A DNA stretch of 64,000 nt from Flavihumibacter petaseus NBRC 106054 (GTDB lineage Bacteria > Bacteroidota > Bacteroidia > Chitinophagales > Chitinophagaceae): the NCBI RefSeq assembly GCF_000974785.1, contig NZ_BBWV01000004.1:248001-312000 (forward strand), written 5' to 3'. Below the pieces are notes generated by a model. That model saw nothing but the letters and a program-made list of their open reading frames with translations. It made no database searches and was not told the DNA's origin. Below, one piece after another: positions 54,902 to 64,000 of the stretch. Made by a program: the position numbers and the translations under genes. How positions within the stretch are numbered: the stretch's first letter is position 1; each line of letters begins with the position of its first letter.

Positions 54902-55329
54902 TAGAAGTCGTCGTCGTCATCATCGAAACCAGAATCATTGAAGAGGTCCATCTCTTTGAAATCATCATCCAGTCCAAGATCGTCATCGTCTTTGGCGCTT
55001 TTCTTGGCGCCACCGGTACCTGACTTCTTGGTCTTTGATTTGGGAAGATCGAATTCTTCGAAATCCGGATCCCAGTTGTCTTCCTCTTCTACTTTTTCCC
55101 AATCATCTTCTTCGTCATCAACCTCATCCTCTTCATCCTCGTCATCTATTTTGCTTGACTTGGCTGCTTTTTTTGATGAGGCTTTCGGAGTTTCGTCTTC
55201 CTCATCAAAGTCATCATCCTCGTCCTTCTCTTTTTTCGGTTTCGAAGCAGTTTTCTTTACGGACTCGCTTTCTTTACCAGAAGCTTTTGGGGTAGTCTCT
55301 TTTTTTGCCTTATCTGATTTTGATGCCAT
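54901..55329 (-). CDS. Acidic low-complexity protein upstream of pabB
   Basis: A 142-residue protein of strongly biased composition. The N-terminal third is Lys/Ser/Glu rich (SKSDKAKKETTPKASGKESE), the middle and end are runs of Asp and Glu, with only short ordered-looking pieces (WDPDFEEFDLPKS). It ends in a poly-Asp tail. Most of it should be disordered. It has no signal peptide. I recognise no family with known role; a histone-tail-like or chaperone-like binder of basic proteins is only a guess. Codon runs make replication slippage likely. Confidence 0.75.
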   Translation of the reverse strand: MASKSDKAKKETTPKASGKESESVKKTASKPKKEKDEDDDFDEEDETPKASSKKAAKSSKIDDEDEEDEVDDEEDDWEKVEEEDNWDPDFEEFDLPKSKTKKSGTGGAKKSAKDDDDLGLDDDFKEMDLFNDSGFDDDDDDF

Positions 55330-55418
55330 AGCGCATAAGGGATTAACATTGTAAAATTTCAGCGTTCTTTTTAAATAGCCAAATTTTTAAAAGGGATTTT
55401 TCCGCTGAATTATCCCCG

Positions 55419-56753
<1,335 letters not shown>

Positions 56754-58988
56754 TTAAGCCTGTTCTGCATCAAACCGCTCCACAGCATGGATCCCGCTTA
56801 AACTTTTGAGGCGGTGAACAAGGTCATCAAGTTCTTCCTTATCGTGCACAAAAATCTTGATGGACCCTCTGAAAATTCCTTCCTTCGCTTCAATAGAAAG
56901 GGCGCTGATGTTAATTTTCATCTCGCCGGATATCAGGTTGGTAATTTTATTCACCACCCCAACGTCATCCAGCCCCACAATATTGAGTCCGGTAAGGAAC
57001 GAGATCTCCTTGTTTTTCGCCCATTTGGTCTTTACCACGCGATGGCCGTAATTGGCCAGCAGCTTGGAAGCGTTGGGGCAGTTCGTACGGTGGATGGTCA
57101 GACCCTTGCCTGTGGTCACAAATCCGAAAACGTCGTCTCCGGGGATCGGTTTACAACAATTCGCCAGGTTATACATTACACGGTCACTGCTCTCACCGAA
57201 GATGATCAGTTCCGCATCTTTTTTATTCAGTTCATGATGAACCGTCTCAGGTTTCGGATCAGGCAGCCGGACTGGCTTCGGTGGTTCAAGGCGGTCGCCC
57301 AGGATCTGAAAATCTTTCAATTCCTTAAGATCAATGGCTTTGGTGGCCACCTGGTAAAAGAAATCCAGCGGAGATGCCAGCTTATAAAAATCGACCAGTG
57401 TATCTACGTTCTGCGAATGAAAAGCAGCCCCCACCCCTTCCAGCTTTCGCTGTACCTGGTATTTTCCATCTTCCGCCACCTTCCTCTTTTCCTCCTTCAG
57501 CGCATCCTTGATCTTCGTTTTAGCCTTGGCCGTAACAACCAGGTTCAGCCAGTCTTCCGTCGGTTTCTGCTTGTTGGACGTGATGATCTCAATCTGATCG
57601 CCACTCCTGAGCTTGTGACTCAGGGGAACCAGTTTGTGATTCACCTTGGCGCCAATGCAACGTGCACCAACGGCTGAGTGGATGGCAAAAGCAAAATCCA
57701 GGGCGGTAGAACCCACCGGCAGCATCTTGACATCGCCTTTGGGCGTGTACACATAAATCTCTTCAGCAAGAAAACTGGTCTTGAAATCCTGCAGGAAATC
57801 AACGGAGTCGGTATCCTGGCTCTGCAGCATTTCCCTGATCTGGTGAAACCACTTGTCAAAGCGGCTTTCGTCGCCGGCACCCTCCTTATATTTCCAGTGA
57901 GCCGCAAGACCTTTTTCAGCAATCTCATTCATCCGCTTGGTACGGATCTGCACCTCAACCCATTTTCCCTGGGGACCCATCACGGTGGTGTGCAGGGCCT
58001 CGTACCCATTGCTCTTGGGATTGCTGAGCCAGTCTCTCAGGCGCTCCGGCGAAGGAGTATACTCGTCTGTGATCATGGAATATACCTTCCAGCAATCTTC
58101 TTTTTCCCGTTCCGGGGGAGAATTGAGAATTACCCGGATGGCGAAAAGATCATATACCTCTTCGAAGCTGACCCCTTTCTTCTTCATCTTGTTCCAGATG
58201 GAATGAATGCTTTTGGGGCGTCCGTAAATCTCGAAGTTGAAACCGGACTTCTCCATATTATCCCGCAGGGGGCGGATAAACTCGTTGATATAGCGCGTCC
58301 GCTCTCTTTTTGTTTCTGAGAGTTTGCGGGCGATTTCCTTATAGGTATCCGGCTCCATGTATTTCATGGCCAGATCCTCCATTTCCGTCTTGATATTATA
58401 CAGCCCCATCCGGTGTGCCAGCGGCGCATACACGTAAACTGTTTCCGACGATATCTTGAGCTGCTTCTCCCGTTTCATGCTTTCCAGCGTCCGCATATTA
58501 TGCAGCCGGTCCGCCAGTTTAATCAGGATCACCCGCGGATCGTCAGTAAGCGTAAGTAGTATTTTCCGGAAATTTTCTGCCTGCTGGGATGCATTGACAT
58601 CAATCACATTGGCAATCTTGGTCAGCCCGTCAACAATACGGGCTATCTCATTACCAAACTGCTTTTCTATATCGTCGAGGGTGATATCGGTATCCTCCAC
58701 CGTATCATGCATCAGTGCGCAAATGGTGGATCGCACACCAAGGCCGATTTCTTCTACGCAGATGCGGGCTACGGCAAGCGGATGCAGAATATAGGGCTCA
58801 CCGCTTTTACGCCGCATGGTCTTGTGCGCATCAGCTGCCATTTCAAAGGCAACCCTTACCAGTTCCTTGTCGCCTGGCTTCAGCTTGGGTTTCAGGCATC
58901 GCAAAAGTGCTCTGTATTCCCTCAAAATCAGCTTCTTCTCCTGGTCTTCCGTAAGATTGTATTTCGGTATCGCTGCAACTGTTTCCAT
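56754..58988 (-). CDS. spoT: Bifunctional (p)ppGpp synthetase/hydrolase
   Basis: A 744-residue long RSH enzyme. The HD hydrolase part has YILHPLAVARICVEE and LMHDTVEDTDI, and the synthetase part has EIYGRPKSIHSIWNKMKKK and ESNGYEALHTTV-type sequence around residues 230-370. A TGS domain (VYTPKGDVKMLPVGSTALDF), a Cys-containing region (NLANCCKPIPGDDVFGF) and a C-terminal ACT domain follow. Both active sites look complete, so it should both make and degrade the alarmone. Confidence 0.96.
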   Translation of the reverse strand: METVAAIPKYNLTEDQEKKLILREYRALLRCLKPKLKPGDKELVRVAFEMAADAHKTMRRKSGEPYILHPLAVARICVEEIGLGVRSTICALMHDTVEDTDITLDDIEKQFGNEIARIVDGLTKIANVIDVNASQQAENFRKILLTLTDDPRVILIKLADRLHNMRTLESMKREKQLKISSETVYVYAPLAHRMGLYNIKTEMEDLAMKYMEPDTYKEIARKLSETKRERTRYINEFIRPLRDNMEKSGFNFEIYGRPKSIHSIWNKMKKKGVSFEEVYDLFAIRVILNSPPEREKEDCWKVYSMITDEYTPSPERLRDWLSNPKSNGYEALHTTVMGPQGKWVEVQIRTKRMNEIAEKGLAAHWKYKEGAGDESRFDKWFHQIREMLQSQDTDSVDFLQDFKTSFLAEEIYVYTPKGDVKMLPVGSTALDFAFAIHSAVGARCIGAKVNHKLVPLSHKLRSGDQIEIITSNKQKPTEDWLNLVVTAKAKTKIKDALKEEKRKVAEDGKYQVQRKLEGVGAAFHSQNVDTLVDFYKLASPLDFFYQVATKAIDLKELKDFQILGDRLEPPKPVRLPDPKPETVHHELNKKDAELIIFGESSDRVMYNLANCCKPIPGDDVFGFVTTGKGLTIHRTNCPNASKLLANYGHRVVKTKWAKNKEISFLTGLNIVGLDDVGVVNKITNLISGEMKINISALSIEAKEGIFRGSIKIFVHDKEELDDLVHRLKSLSGIHAVERFDAEQA

Positions 58989-59071
58989 CAGATACGAATT
59001 TAAGAAAAGCCCTTGGTTTTACGGAAATGGCCTTACATTTGCGACCCGACCGCATAACCGGTTCATTTTAA

Positions 59072-59153
59072 GCGGGCGTGGCGAAACTGGCAGACGCACC
59101 AGACTTAGGATCTGGCGCCGCAAGGCATGTAGGTTCGACTCCTATCGCCCGCA
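59072..59153 (+). tRNA. tRNA-Leu (anticodon UAG)
   Basis: GCGGGCG (59072-59078) pairs with CGCCCGC (59146-59152), discriminator A at 59153. The anticodon stem CCAGA/TCTGG encloses CTTAGGA with anticodon TAG at 59106-59108. A long variable arm and the TTCGACT T loop fit a class II leucine tRNA. CCA is not encoded. Confidence 0.97.
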
Positions 59154-59161
59154 CTTCAATT

Positions 59162-59185
59162 AACCTCCTCCGGGAGGTTTTTTTT
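59162..59185 (+). terminator. Terminator after tRNA-Leu
   Basis: AACCTCC pairs with GGAGGTT around a four-base loop, followed by eight T. It begins nine bases after the tRNA. Confidence 0.9.
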
Positions 59186-59220
59186 ATTCCTCAGGCAACC
59201 GGGCCCAATGAAATTGCATT

Positions 59221-59228
59221 TAGCTTTG
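59221..59228 (+). promoter_or_regulatory. -7 element (TAGCTTTG) for the sigma factor operon
   Basis: TAGCTTTG fits TAnnTTTG and ends 16 bases before the ATG at 59245, giving a leader of about ten bases. No -33 TTG seen; an ECF-type promoter could also be used. Confidence 0.45.
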
Positions 59229-59244
59229 AAAGTACGTGCAATTC

Positions 59245-59799
59245 ATGAATATCGCCGAACTGATAAATGAGATAAAGGCGGGCAGCAGGGCTGCGCAAAA
59301 AGTATTGTTCGATCACCTTTCTGACCGGATGCTGATGGTTTGCTGCCGTTATGTCAAATCCCGGGAAGATGCTGAAGAGATGATGCTGAACGGATTTTAC
59401 AAACTGTTCCGGAATCTGCACGGCTTTCAATTCCTTTCTGAACCTTCCTTTTATGCCTGGGTAAAGCGGCTGATGGTAAATGAATGCCTGATGTTCCTCA
59501 GAAAGAAACATGTGTTTACGATGGTTTCAGAAACAGCGGCGCTCGAGATCAGGCTGAATGAGGACATACTGGACCGGCTGTCTGCAGCGGCCATTTTCGA
59601 ACTGATATTGCAGTTGCCAGTAGGATACCGCACCATCTTCAACCTTTATGAACTGGAAGGTTACAACCACCAGGAAATCGCCTCTATGCTGGACATTTCC
59701 CCGGGCACGTCCAAATCACAGCTCAGCAAGGCTAAAGTGTTGCTGCAAAAAATGATCATTCAAAACGAAACTTATGGTACCCAACGAAAAGTCAGATAA
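59245..59799 (+). CDS. ECF-type RNA polymerase sigma factor
   Basis: A 184-residue sigma-70 family factor with region 2 (LFDHLSDRMLMVCCRYVKSR, DAEEMMLNGFYKLFRNLHGF) and region 4 (LQLPVGYRTIFNLYELEGYN, HQEIASMLDISPGTSKSQLS). It starts at the ATG at 59245; an in-frame GTG three codons earlier is less likely. The next gene overlaps its end by 26 bases and encodes a one-helix membrane protein, the arrangement of a sigma factor with its regulator. Confidence 0.92.
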   Translation: MNIAELINEIKAGSRAAQKVLFDHLSDRMLMVCCRYVKSREDAEEMMLNGFYKLFRNLHGFQFLSEPSFYAWVKRLMVNECLMFLRKKHVFTMVSETAALEIRLNEDILDRLSAAAIFELILQLPVGYRTIFNLYELEGYNHQEIASMLDISPGTSKSQLSKAKVLLQKMIIQNETYGTQRKVR

Positions 59800-60484
59800 C
59801 CAGTCAGGCTGGCGCGATAAGCTTTCCGGCTGGGATGGCAGATTGCCGGAAGAAGGCGGTCGTCTCCAGGTGCCTTTTGATAAGGAGGCTGCCTGGGAAA
59901 AAATCAGGGCCCGGCAAGAAAATCCGGCGCCGGCAGGGTTCTCCTGGAAGAAAACAGCGGCCATCGCTGCCATGATCACCGCATTGTTTTTTGTATGGCA
60001 GCAATTCCGGCAAAAAACTGACATACCGGTTCAATCCCCCGTCAGTAAGGAAAGCCTTGTTAAGAGTCCGGCAATAACTGAAGTACCACCGCCGCCTGTA
60101 AGTGCGGCAAGCACTGCCGCTGCAGGCAGGGAAATTCCCAAAACAATCACTGCTGAAAAAAGCAAGGTTTCTCCTGGCCGTCCGACCAAACGGATTGAGC
60201 TTTTGAGTGCAGCACCTGCCCATGTTCCCGCACCAACCGACAGCGCTTCCCAACGCATTCAGGTTCCGGCAAACGAACTGATCGCAGGCATGTCTGTTAC
60301 CCCGGTAACACCTAAAAAAATACGGGTTGTGCATATCAATGATATACGGACCCCCCAGGAATTACTCTCCATTCAACCAGTAAAGGAACAAAAGCAGTTC
60401 ACCCGCGCGCTCCAAAGACAATCACCCGACCCTGGCCCGCCATCACAACAACCAGGCGGATGGGTCATCCAACTTAATAATTAA
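59774..60484 (+). CDS. Single-pass membrane protein, likely anti-sigma factor
   Basis: A 236-residue protein with a cytoplasmic N-terminal part of about 58 residues (DKEAAWEKIRARQ), one membrane helix (KKTAAIAAMITALFFVW), and a low-complexity Pro/Ser/Ala-rich exterior part. It overlaps the sigma gene by 26 bases. This topology and position are those of anti-sigma factors, but I see no zinc HxxxCxxC anti-sigma motif, so the call is from context. Confidence 0.65.
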   Translation: MVPNEKSDNQSGWRDKLSGWDGRLPEEGGRLQVPFDKEAAWEKIRARQENPAPAGFSWKKTAAIAAMITALFFVWQQFRQKTDIPVQSPVSKESLVKSPAITEVPPPPVSAASTAAAGREIPKTITAEKSKVSPGRPTKRIELLSAAPAHVPAPTDSASQRIQVPANELIAGMSVTPVTPKKIRVVHINDIRTPQELLSIQPVKEQKQFTRALQRQSPDPGPPSQQPGGWVIQLNN

Positions 60485-60489
60485 CCAAC

Positions 60490-61599
60490 ATGAAGCACTT
60501 TCTAACGCTTTGGGTACTGATCACCGGTACCTTCGGAATCGCCTTGTCCCAATCGAAATCAGGATTCGATGTACCGGCAAATTTCAACTATGGCCAGAAA
60601 ATACGCATTGACCTGGGAAAGGGAAACAGCGTGATGGTTTATCTCAGCGATGTGGCTGACGTGCCGCGCCTGCTGGCCAGCGATTCCATGATCCAGCGAT
60701 TCTTTCTTGACCTCGCTCCTATCAAAGACAGTCTCAGCGATCCTTTGCAGGCCTACTATGTAGATTATTTTTCAGACGGCCTTGGCGTCAGGAAAATCCG
60801 TTACCGGAAAATTCCGCGGGAAACTTCCGCATACCTGGTCATGCCAAACGAGGTAGCCGCGATCAAACAACAGCAGGATACTGTCAGGTTTCTTGGGATC
60901 ATCCCACATCCTGCACCGGTGCAGGCCCACAAATTCAACAGGAACTATCCGCGTTACTATGAATTTATTTTTACGGTCAACAATATCAGTGACCTGAACA
61001 ATTATACAGACAGTACTATTGCCCAAAAACTGCAGTACTATGCGAAAAACAAAAACACCAAATGGGAACGCAACTGGAGCGGCGGACTCAGCTGGAAAAT
61101 GAAACAGGAAGAAAGCATTACCGGCGACCGTCGTACCGGCGGATCGTACAACTCGAGAGACTATATTTCATTCCAGCTGAATGTTAGTGTTCAAAACTAC
61201 AAGAACTATTTTACGCCAGGTTTTGGTGTGGGCACCACTGTTGTTCTGAGCAATATCGACCGTACCTGGCGACACTTTATCAGCCTGCATTGGGAACCAT
61301 CCTTCATGTTTGCAAGAGACCAGCACGACAAACTTCAGACTTACAGGAACGACTTCCTCACCCTTGGTTATGGACAGGGACCGGTTAAGGATAAGGATCC
61401 GATGAAAACAGTATCCTTCACCGGGCTGGGTTCATTGGGTTACCTGATACACCGCAGCGGCGATTTTTACGAGAAGAACACCTTCCGGCTGAGCCTGGGC
61501 CGCCTAAACTTGCACAAGACCGCTATCGACCCCACAATATATTTTAATGATTTCTTTCAGGGTGTTACACCCGGACTGCGGATAATTCAGTTCTTCTGA
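60490..61599 (+). CDS. Exported protein with barrel-like C-terminus, unknown
   Basis: A 369-residue protein with signal peptide (MKHFLTLWVLITGTFGIALS). The first half is a mixed domain (YGQKIRIDLGKGNSVMVYLS). The second half has amphipathic strands such as DYISFQLNVSVQNYKNYFTP and GVGTTVVLSNI, ending LRIIQFF, an aromatic-terminated last strand typical of outer membrane proteins. I recognise no family. It starts six bases after the anti-sigma-like gene and is probably the third gene of the sigma operon. Confidence 0.7.
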   Translation: MKHFLTLWVLITGTFGIALSQSKSGFDVPANFNYGQKIRIDLGKGNSVMVYLSDVADVPRLLASDSMIQRFFLDLAPIKDSLSDPLQAYYVDYFSDGLGVRKIRYRKIPRETSAYLVMPNEVAAIKQQQDTVRFLGIIPHPAPVQAHKFNRNYPRYYEFIFTVNNISDLNNYTDSTIAQKLQYYAKNKNTKWERNWSGGLSWKMKQEESITGDRRTGGSYNSRDYISFQLNVSVQNYKNYFTPGFGVGTTVVLSNIDRTWRHFISLHWEPSFMFARDQHDKLQTYRNDFLTLGYGQGPVKDKDPMKTVSFTGLGSLGYLIHRSGDFYEKNTFRLSLGRLNLHKTAIDPTIYFNDFFQGVTPGLRIIQFF

Positions 61600-61629
61600 G
61601 TTAAATTTATAAGAGCAAAAACTCAGCAG

Positions 61630-62457
61630 ATGAAATTGATCCTGGTTGCCACGGACTTTTCCGAACCTTCTAAAAATGCTGCCGGTTATGCGGCTCACCT
61701 GGCAAAGCAAAACGGCGCGGATATCTGCCTGTTGCATGCCTATATGCTGCCTACGCCAGTCAGTGAAGTGCCCTATGTAATGGTGTCGGTGGAAGAGATC
61801 CAGCAGGAGAATGAAAAACAGGCAAAGTTGCTGGCAGAACAACTTGAAGCGATAACGGGCAGCCCTGTACGAACCATTGTCAATATCGGGATGCCGGCTG
61901 ATGAAGTGGTGTACCAGGCCAAAGAGCTGAATGCTGACCTGATCGTTACCGGTATGCGGGGAGAAAATTCCGGCATTGATAAACTGATTGGCAGCACCAC
62001 GGCGGCGATCATGCGAAAATCACATATTCCGGTGCTTGTCATTCCGGCCGGGGTAGGGTACGTTGCACCTTCCACCATTACCTATGCTACAGATTTCAGC
62101 TATACCATGAATATGGTTTGCCTGAACCTGCTGCAGGAATGGGTAAAAAGGCACGCTGATGCCAAGATCAAAGTCATTCACGTGCAGAAACCCAACGAAG
62201 TGATGACTGCTGAACAGGTGAGCGGCAAAGTAAGGCTGGAACAGAAGATCTCAGGCCTGCCACATAAATTTTATGTTGCCACCAACGCTTCTGTTGAAGC
62301 CGGGCTGGACAGCTTTCTCAATGACAACCCCAGCCAGCTGCTGGTGATGGTAGCGCACAGGCATTCCTGGTGGAACCGCCTGGTAAATGGCAGCCATACG
62401 CGCGAAATGGCCTATCGGGCGGATATACCGTTACTCGTGTTGCAGGACAAAGACTGA
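61630..62457 (+). CDS. Universal stress protein, tandem Usp domains
   Basis: A 275-residue cytoplasmic protein with two Usp folds. Domain 1 (residues 1-140) has LILVATDFSEPSKNAAGYAA and the nucleotide-loop-like TGMRGENSGIDKLIGSTTAA. Domain 2 starts near 146 (STITYATDFSYTMNMVCLNL) and ends REMAYRADIPLLVLQ, without a full Gly loop. ATP binding is therefore likely only in the first domain. It follows the barrel-like gene by 30 bases. Confidence 0.88.
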   Translation: MKLILVATDFSEPSKNAAGYAAHLAKQNGADICLLHAYMLPTPVSEVPYVMVSVEEIQQENEKQAKLLAEQLEAITGSPVRTIVNIGMPADEVVYQAKELNADLIVTGMRGENSGIDKLIGSTTAAIMRKSHIPVLVIPAGVGYVAPSTITYATDFSYTMNMVCLNLLQEWVKRHADAKIKVIHVQKPNEVMTAEQVSGKVRLEQKISGLPHKFYVATNASVEAGLDSFLNDNPSQLLVMVAHRHSWWNRLVNGSHTREMAYRADIPLLVLQDKD

Positions 62458-62478
62458 GAACAAGTTTGGGGTTTGCTT

Positions 62479-62504
62479 TGCCTGTCGAAGCTTTAGCGAT
62501 GGCA
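62479..62504. repeat. REP-like imperfect inverted repeat
   Basis: TGCC-TG-TCG at the left and CGA-T-GGCA at the right pair around an AAGCTT-centred core. The form resembles short interspersed palindromes seen in intergenic DNA of many bacteria. Only one copy is in the window. Confidence 0.4.
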
Positions 62505-62569
62505 GGGGTTTGAGGTTTGCAGTTAGGTTTGGCGTTTCCCAGGTTATCTGACACCCAACTAAGTGCTAT

Positions 62570-62591
62570 CCTGGCTCCATCCTGGCTCCAT
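62570..62591 (+). repeat. Two tandem copies of an 11-bp unit
   Basis: CCTGGCTCCAT occurs at 62570-62580 and 62581-62591 with no gap, and a partial third copy may follow. Confidence 0.75.
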
Positions 62592-62709
62592 CCCTGCAAT
62601 TTTGGGTGGGTTTTATTGACTGCGGCACGCAAGCCGGGCATCATTGTAGCTGGTACCAGGCACCGTCGAAGCATGGATGGCCATAGGGGGAGTATGGGAA
62701 AACCCTGAC

Positions 62710-62760
62710 CTGACCCTAAGCTGACCCTAAGGTGACCCTAAGCTGACCCTAAGCTGACCT
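62710..62760 (+). repeat. Tandem array of an 11-bp unit, four copies plus part
   Basis: CTGACCCTAAG is repeated at 62710, 62721, 62732 (first base G) and 62743, with a partial copy from 62754. The unit length equals that of the other array 120 bases upstream. Confidence 0.9.
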
Positions 62761-62934
62761 CACAATCACCTATAAATCAAGCATTTAATTTTATCGAATT
62801 ATATATTTTTTATTATATAATAATTTTAAATTCATATTATTAGAATGAGGGTATTCAATCCTTCTCCTGGAACCTGCCTATTGTCCACCATTCCCCGCGG
62901 TCAATCTTTGGCCGGCAATGCAGAAACCTTTTCG

Positions 62935-62942
62935 TACCTTTG
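62935..62942 (+). promoter_or_regulatory. -7 element (TACCTTTG) for tig
   Basis: TACCTTTG is a perfect match, with a TTG 24 bases upstream (62908-62910), longer than the usual spacing. It gives a leader of roughly 35 bases before the ATG at 62983. Confidence 0.5.
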
Positions 62943-62982
62943 CCCCCCATTTTAGGTTAATATCTATAATAAATAGCATCGT

Positions 62983-64000
62983 ATGGCAACCGTTACGCGG
63001 GAAAACATTGGTCTGTTAAACGACAAGATCACTGTAAAACTGGCAAAAGAGGACTATCTGCCCTCTTTCGAAAAAGCACTCAAAAATTATAGCAAACAGG
63101 CAAATATCCCTGGCTTCAGAAAAGGAATGGTCCCTTCCGGACTAATCCGCAAAATGCACGGCCAGAACGTGTTCGTTGACGAGGTACTGCGTTCCGTTGA
63201 GAAGCAGCTGACCGATTATATGACCAATGAGAAGCTGGAAATCTTCGCCCAGCCGCTTCCGATGCCGGAAAACGACTCCCGTCAGCTGGATATGAATAGT
63301 CCAAATGAGTATGCTTTCGCATTTGAAATCGGCCTGAAACCCGATTTCAAAGTAGCTGACCTGAAAACTGCCAAACTTCCCTATTACAAGATCACTGTTA
63401 CAGAAGAAATGGTAGACGAAGAGCTGAACCGGCTCCAGTTGCGTTATGGCAACATGACAGAACCCGAAACTGTGACAGGTGACGACAATGTATTGAATAT
63501 CAGCTTTACTGAGCTTGGTGACGATGGTCAGCCTGTAGAAGGCGGAATTACCAAAGACAATTCAGTACTGGTTAAGTATTTCGCAGAAGCCTTCCGTCCC
63601 CGGCTGATCGGTAAAAAAACAGGAGATGCGCTTGAAACCACCCTCGCGGAGGCTTTCGATACGAAAGAGCGCGAATGGATCCTGGGTGACCTCGGTCTGT
63701 CCAAAGAAGATCCGGCGCAACTTTCCCGCAAATTCAGGCTGACGATCACTAAAGTTGGCCTGGTGGAGAAAGCAGCAATGGATGAGAACTTCTTTCAGAC
63801 TGCTTTCCCCGGTAAAGAAATTACCGACGAAGCCAGCGTAAGAAATGCGATCAAAGAAGATATCCAGCTGCAGCTCGATGCGCAGAGTCGCAATCAGCTG
63901 TTCGACGGCATCTATCACCACCTGCTCGATCATACCACAATTTCCTTCCCGGAGAGCTTCCTGAAGAAATGGATCCAGAACGGAAACGACAGTCAGAAGT
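62983..64000 (+). CDS. tig: Trigger factor (3' end outside window)
   Basis: The first 339 codons of a ribosome-bound chaperone with peptidyl-prolyl isomerase fold. The N-terminal ribosome-binding part has NYSKQANIPGFRKGMVPSGL, matching the GFRxGxxP signature that docks on the ribosome by protein L23. The central region (LKPDFKVADLKTAKLPYYKI) and start of the C-terminal arms follow. The frame is open to the window edge. Confidence 0.95.
   Translation, partial: MATVTRENIGLLNDKITVKLAKEDYLPSFEKALKNYSKQANIPGFRKGMVPSGLIRKMHGQNVFVDEVLRSVEKQLTDYMTNEKLEIFAQPLPMPENDSRQLDMNSPNEYAFAFEIGLKPDFKVADLKTAKLPYYKITVTEEMVDEELNRLQLRYGNMTEPETVTGDDNVLNISFTELGDDGQPVEGGITKDNSVLVKYFAEAFRPRLIGKKTGDALETTLAEAFDTKEREWILGDLGLSKEDPAQLSRKFRLTITKVGLVEKAAMDENFFQTAFPGKEITDEASVRNAIKEDIQLQLDAQSRNQLFDGIYHHLLDHTTISFPESFLKKWIQNGNDSQK

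Larger units (their letters stand above)
62458..62982 (+). other. Repeat-bearing spacer between usp and tig (525 bases)
   Basis: No convincing gene; the 63-codon frame at 62517 crosses repeats. The spacer holds an imperfect inverted repeat at 62479-62504, two 11-bp tandem repeat arrays (62570-62591 and 62710-62760), a very AT-rich stretch from about 62760 to 62860, and a -7 element before tig. Confidence 0.7.

Noticed and set aside
62517-62708. 63-codon open frame in the usp-tig spacer
   Set aside because: It crosses tandem repeats, has no ribosome site and no recognisable sequence.
62710-62760. Short repeats considered as a CRISPR array
   Set aside because: The 11-bp units are directly adjacent with no spacers, and no cas gene is present.

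Overview
The window looks like chromosome of a Bacteroidota bacterium, most likely a member of the Chitinophagales. That placement is inference. It rests on Bacteroidota-type -7 promoter elements (TAnnTTTG, often TACCTTTG) close to start codons, a PorT-like gene next to ubiE (type IX secretion), a Wzi/RemB-like barrel, a ZapA/RNase Y/PheT neighbourhood, and atpD-atpC standing apart from the other ATP synthase genes. Gene density is high and most of the window is housekeeping. It holds one tRNA, no rRNA, and I saw no insertion sequence, prophage or CRISPR array.

Layout. 1-1790 (minus): the start of a division/cell-wall cluster, mraZ-rsmH-ftsL-like, with a promoter and three 10-bp-spaced GTG boxes. 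1913-9888: queA, an orphan histidine kinase, yqgE, atpDC, an L,D-transpeptidase lipoprotein and a small envelope-stress-like trio. 10000-15496: a GNAT-like protein, dnaX, ubiE, porT and rhomboid. 15647-19513: a glycosyltransferase/HAD fusion, pyruvate dehydrogenase E2 and engB. 19537-28198: a tightly packed minus-strand run of Wzi-like barrel, UbiA-like protein, type III polyketide synthase, methyltransferase, FAD enzyme, a broken DUF5723-like gene, a GbsR/MarR regulator, a CoA-binding protein and a YkuK-like protein. 28232-34135 (plus): dihydroorotase, MutS-like ATPase, M1 peptidase, ComM. 34141-44829: a divergent sugar transferase, ABC exporter, TPR kinase/LuxR regulator pair, thiolase, pyrD, terC, rsmE, dnaB. 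45399-53596 (plus): pheT, a coiled-coil protein, zapA, rny, rplS, tatA, gatA, lytic transglycosylase. 53585-58988 (minus): pabB, an acidic protein, purA, spoT. 59072-64000 (plus): tRNA-Leu, ECF sigma factor, membrane protein, barrel-like protein, universal stress protein, a repeat-bearing spacer and the start of tig.

The region most likely to hold an undescribed system is 21437-28198. Its four central genes overlap by 4 to 8 bases, which points to translational coupling, and together they predict a polyketide-derived, methylated, oxidised and possibly prenylated aromatic lipid or quinone. The enzyme set resembles the Streptomyces srsABC phenolic-lipid operon (type III PKS, methyltransferase, flavoprotein hydroxylase) with a UbiA-like protein added. 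A MarR-type regulator with a perfect 8-bp inverted repeat just upstream of its start closes the run. The product is unknown and cannot be read from sequence alone.

Other points of note are a GT81-like glycosyltransferase fused to a SerB-like HAD domain with altered catalytic motifs, a sugar transferase lacking its usual catalytic dyad, a frame-broken DUF5723-like gene, a pdhC terminator lying inside the end of the convergent gene, paired palindromes upstream of dnaB, and two 11-bp tandem repeats before tig.
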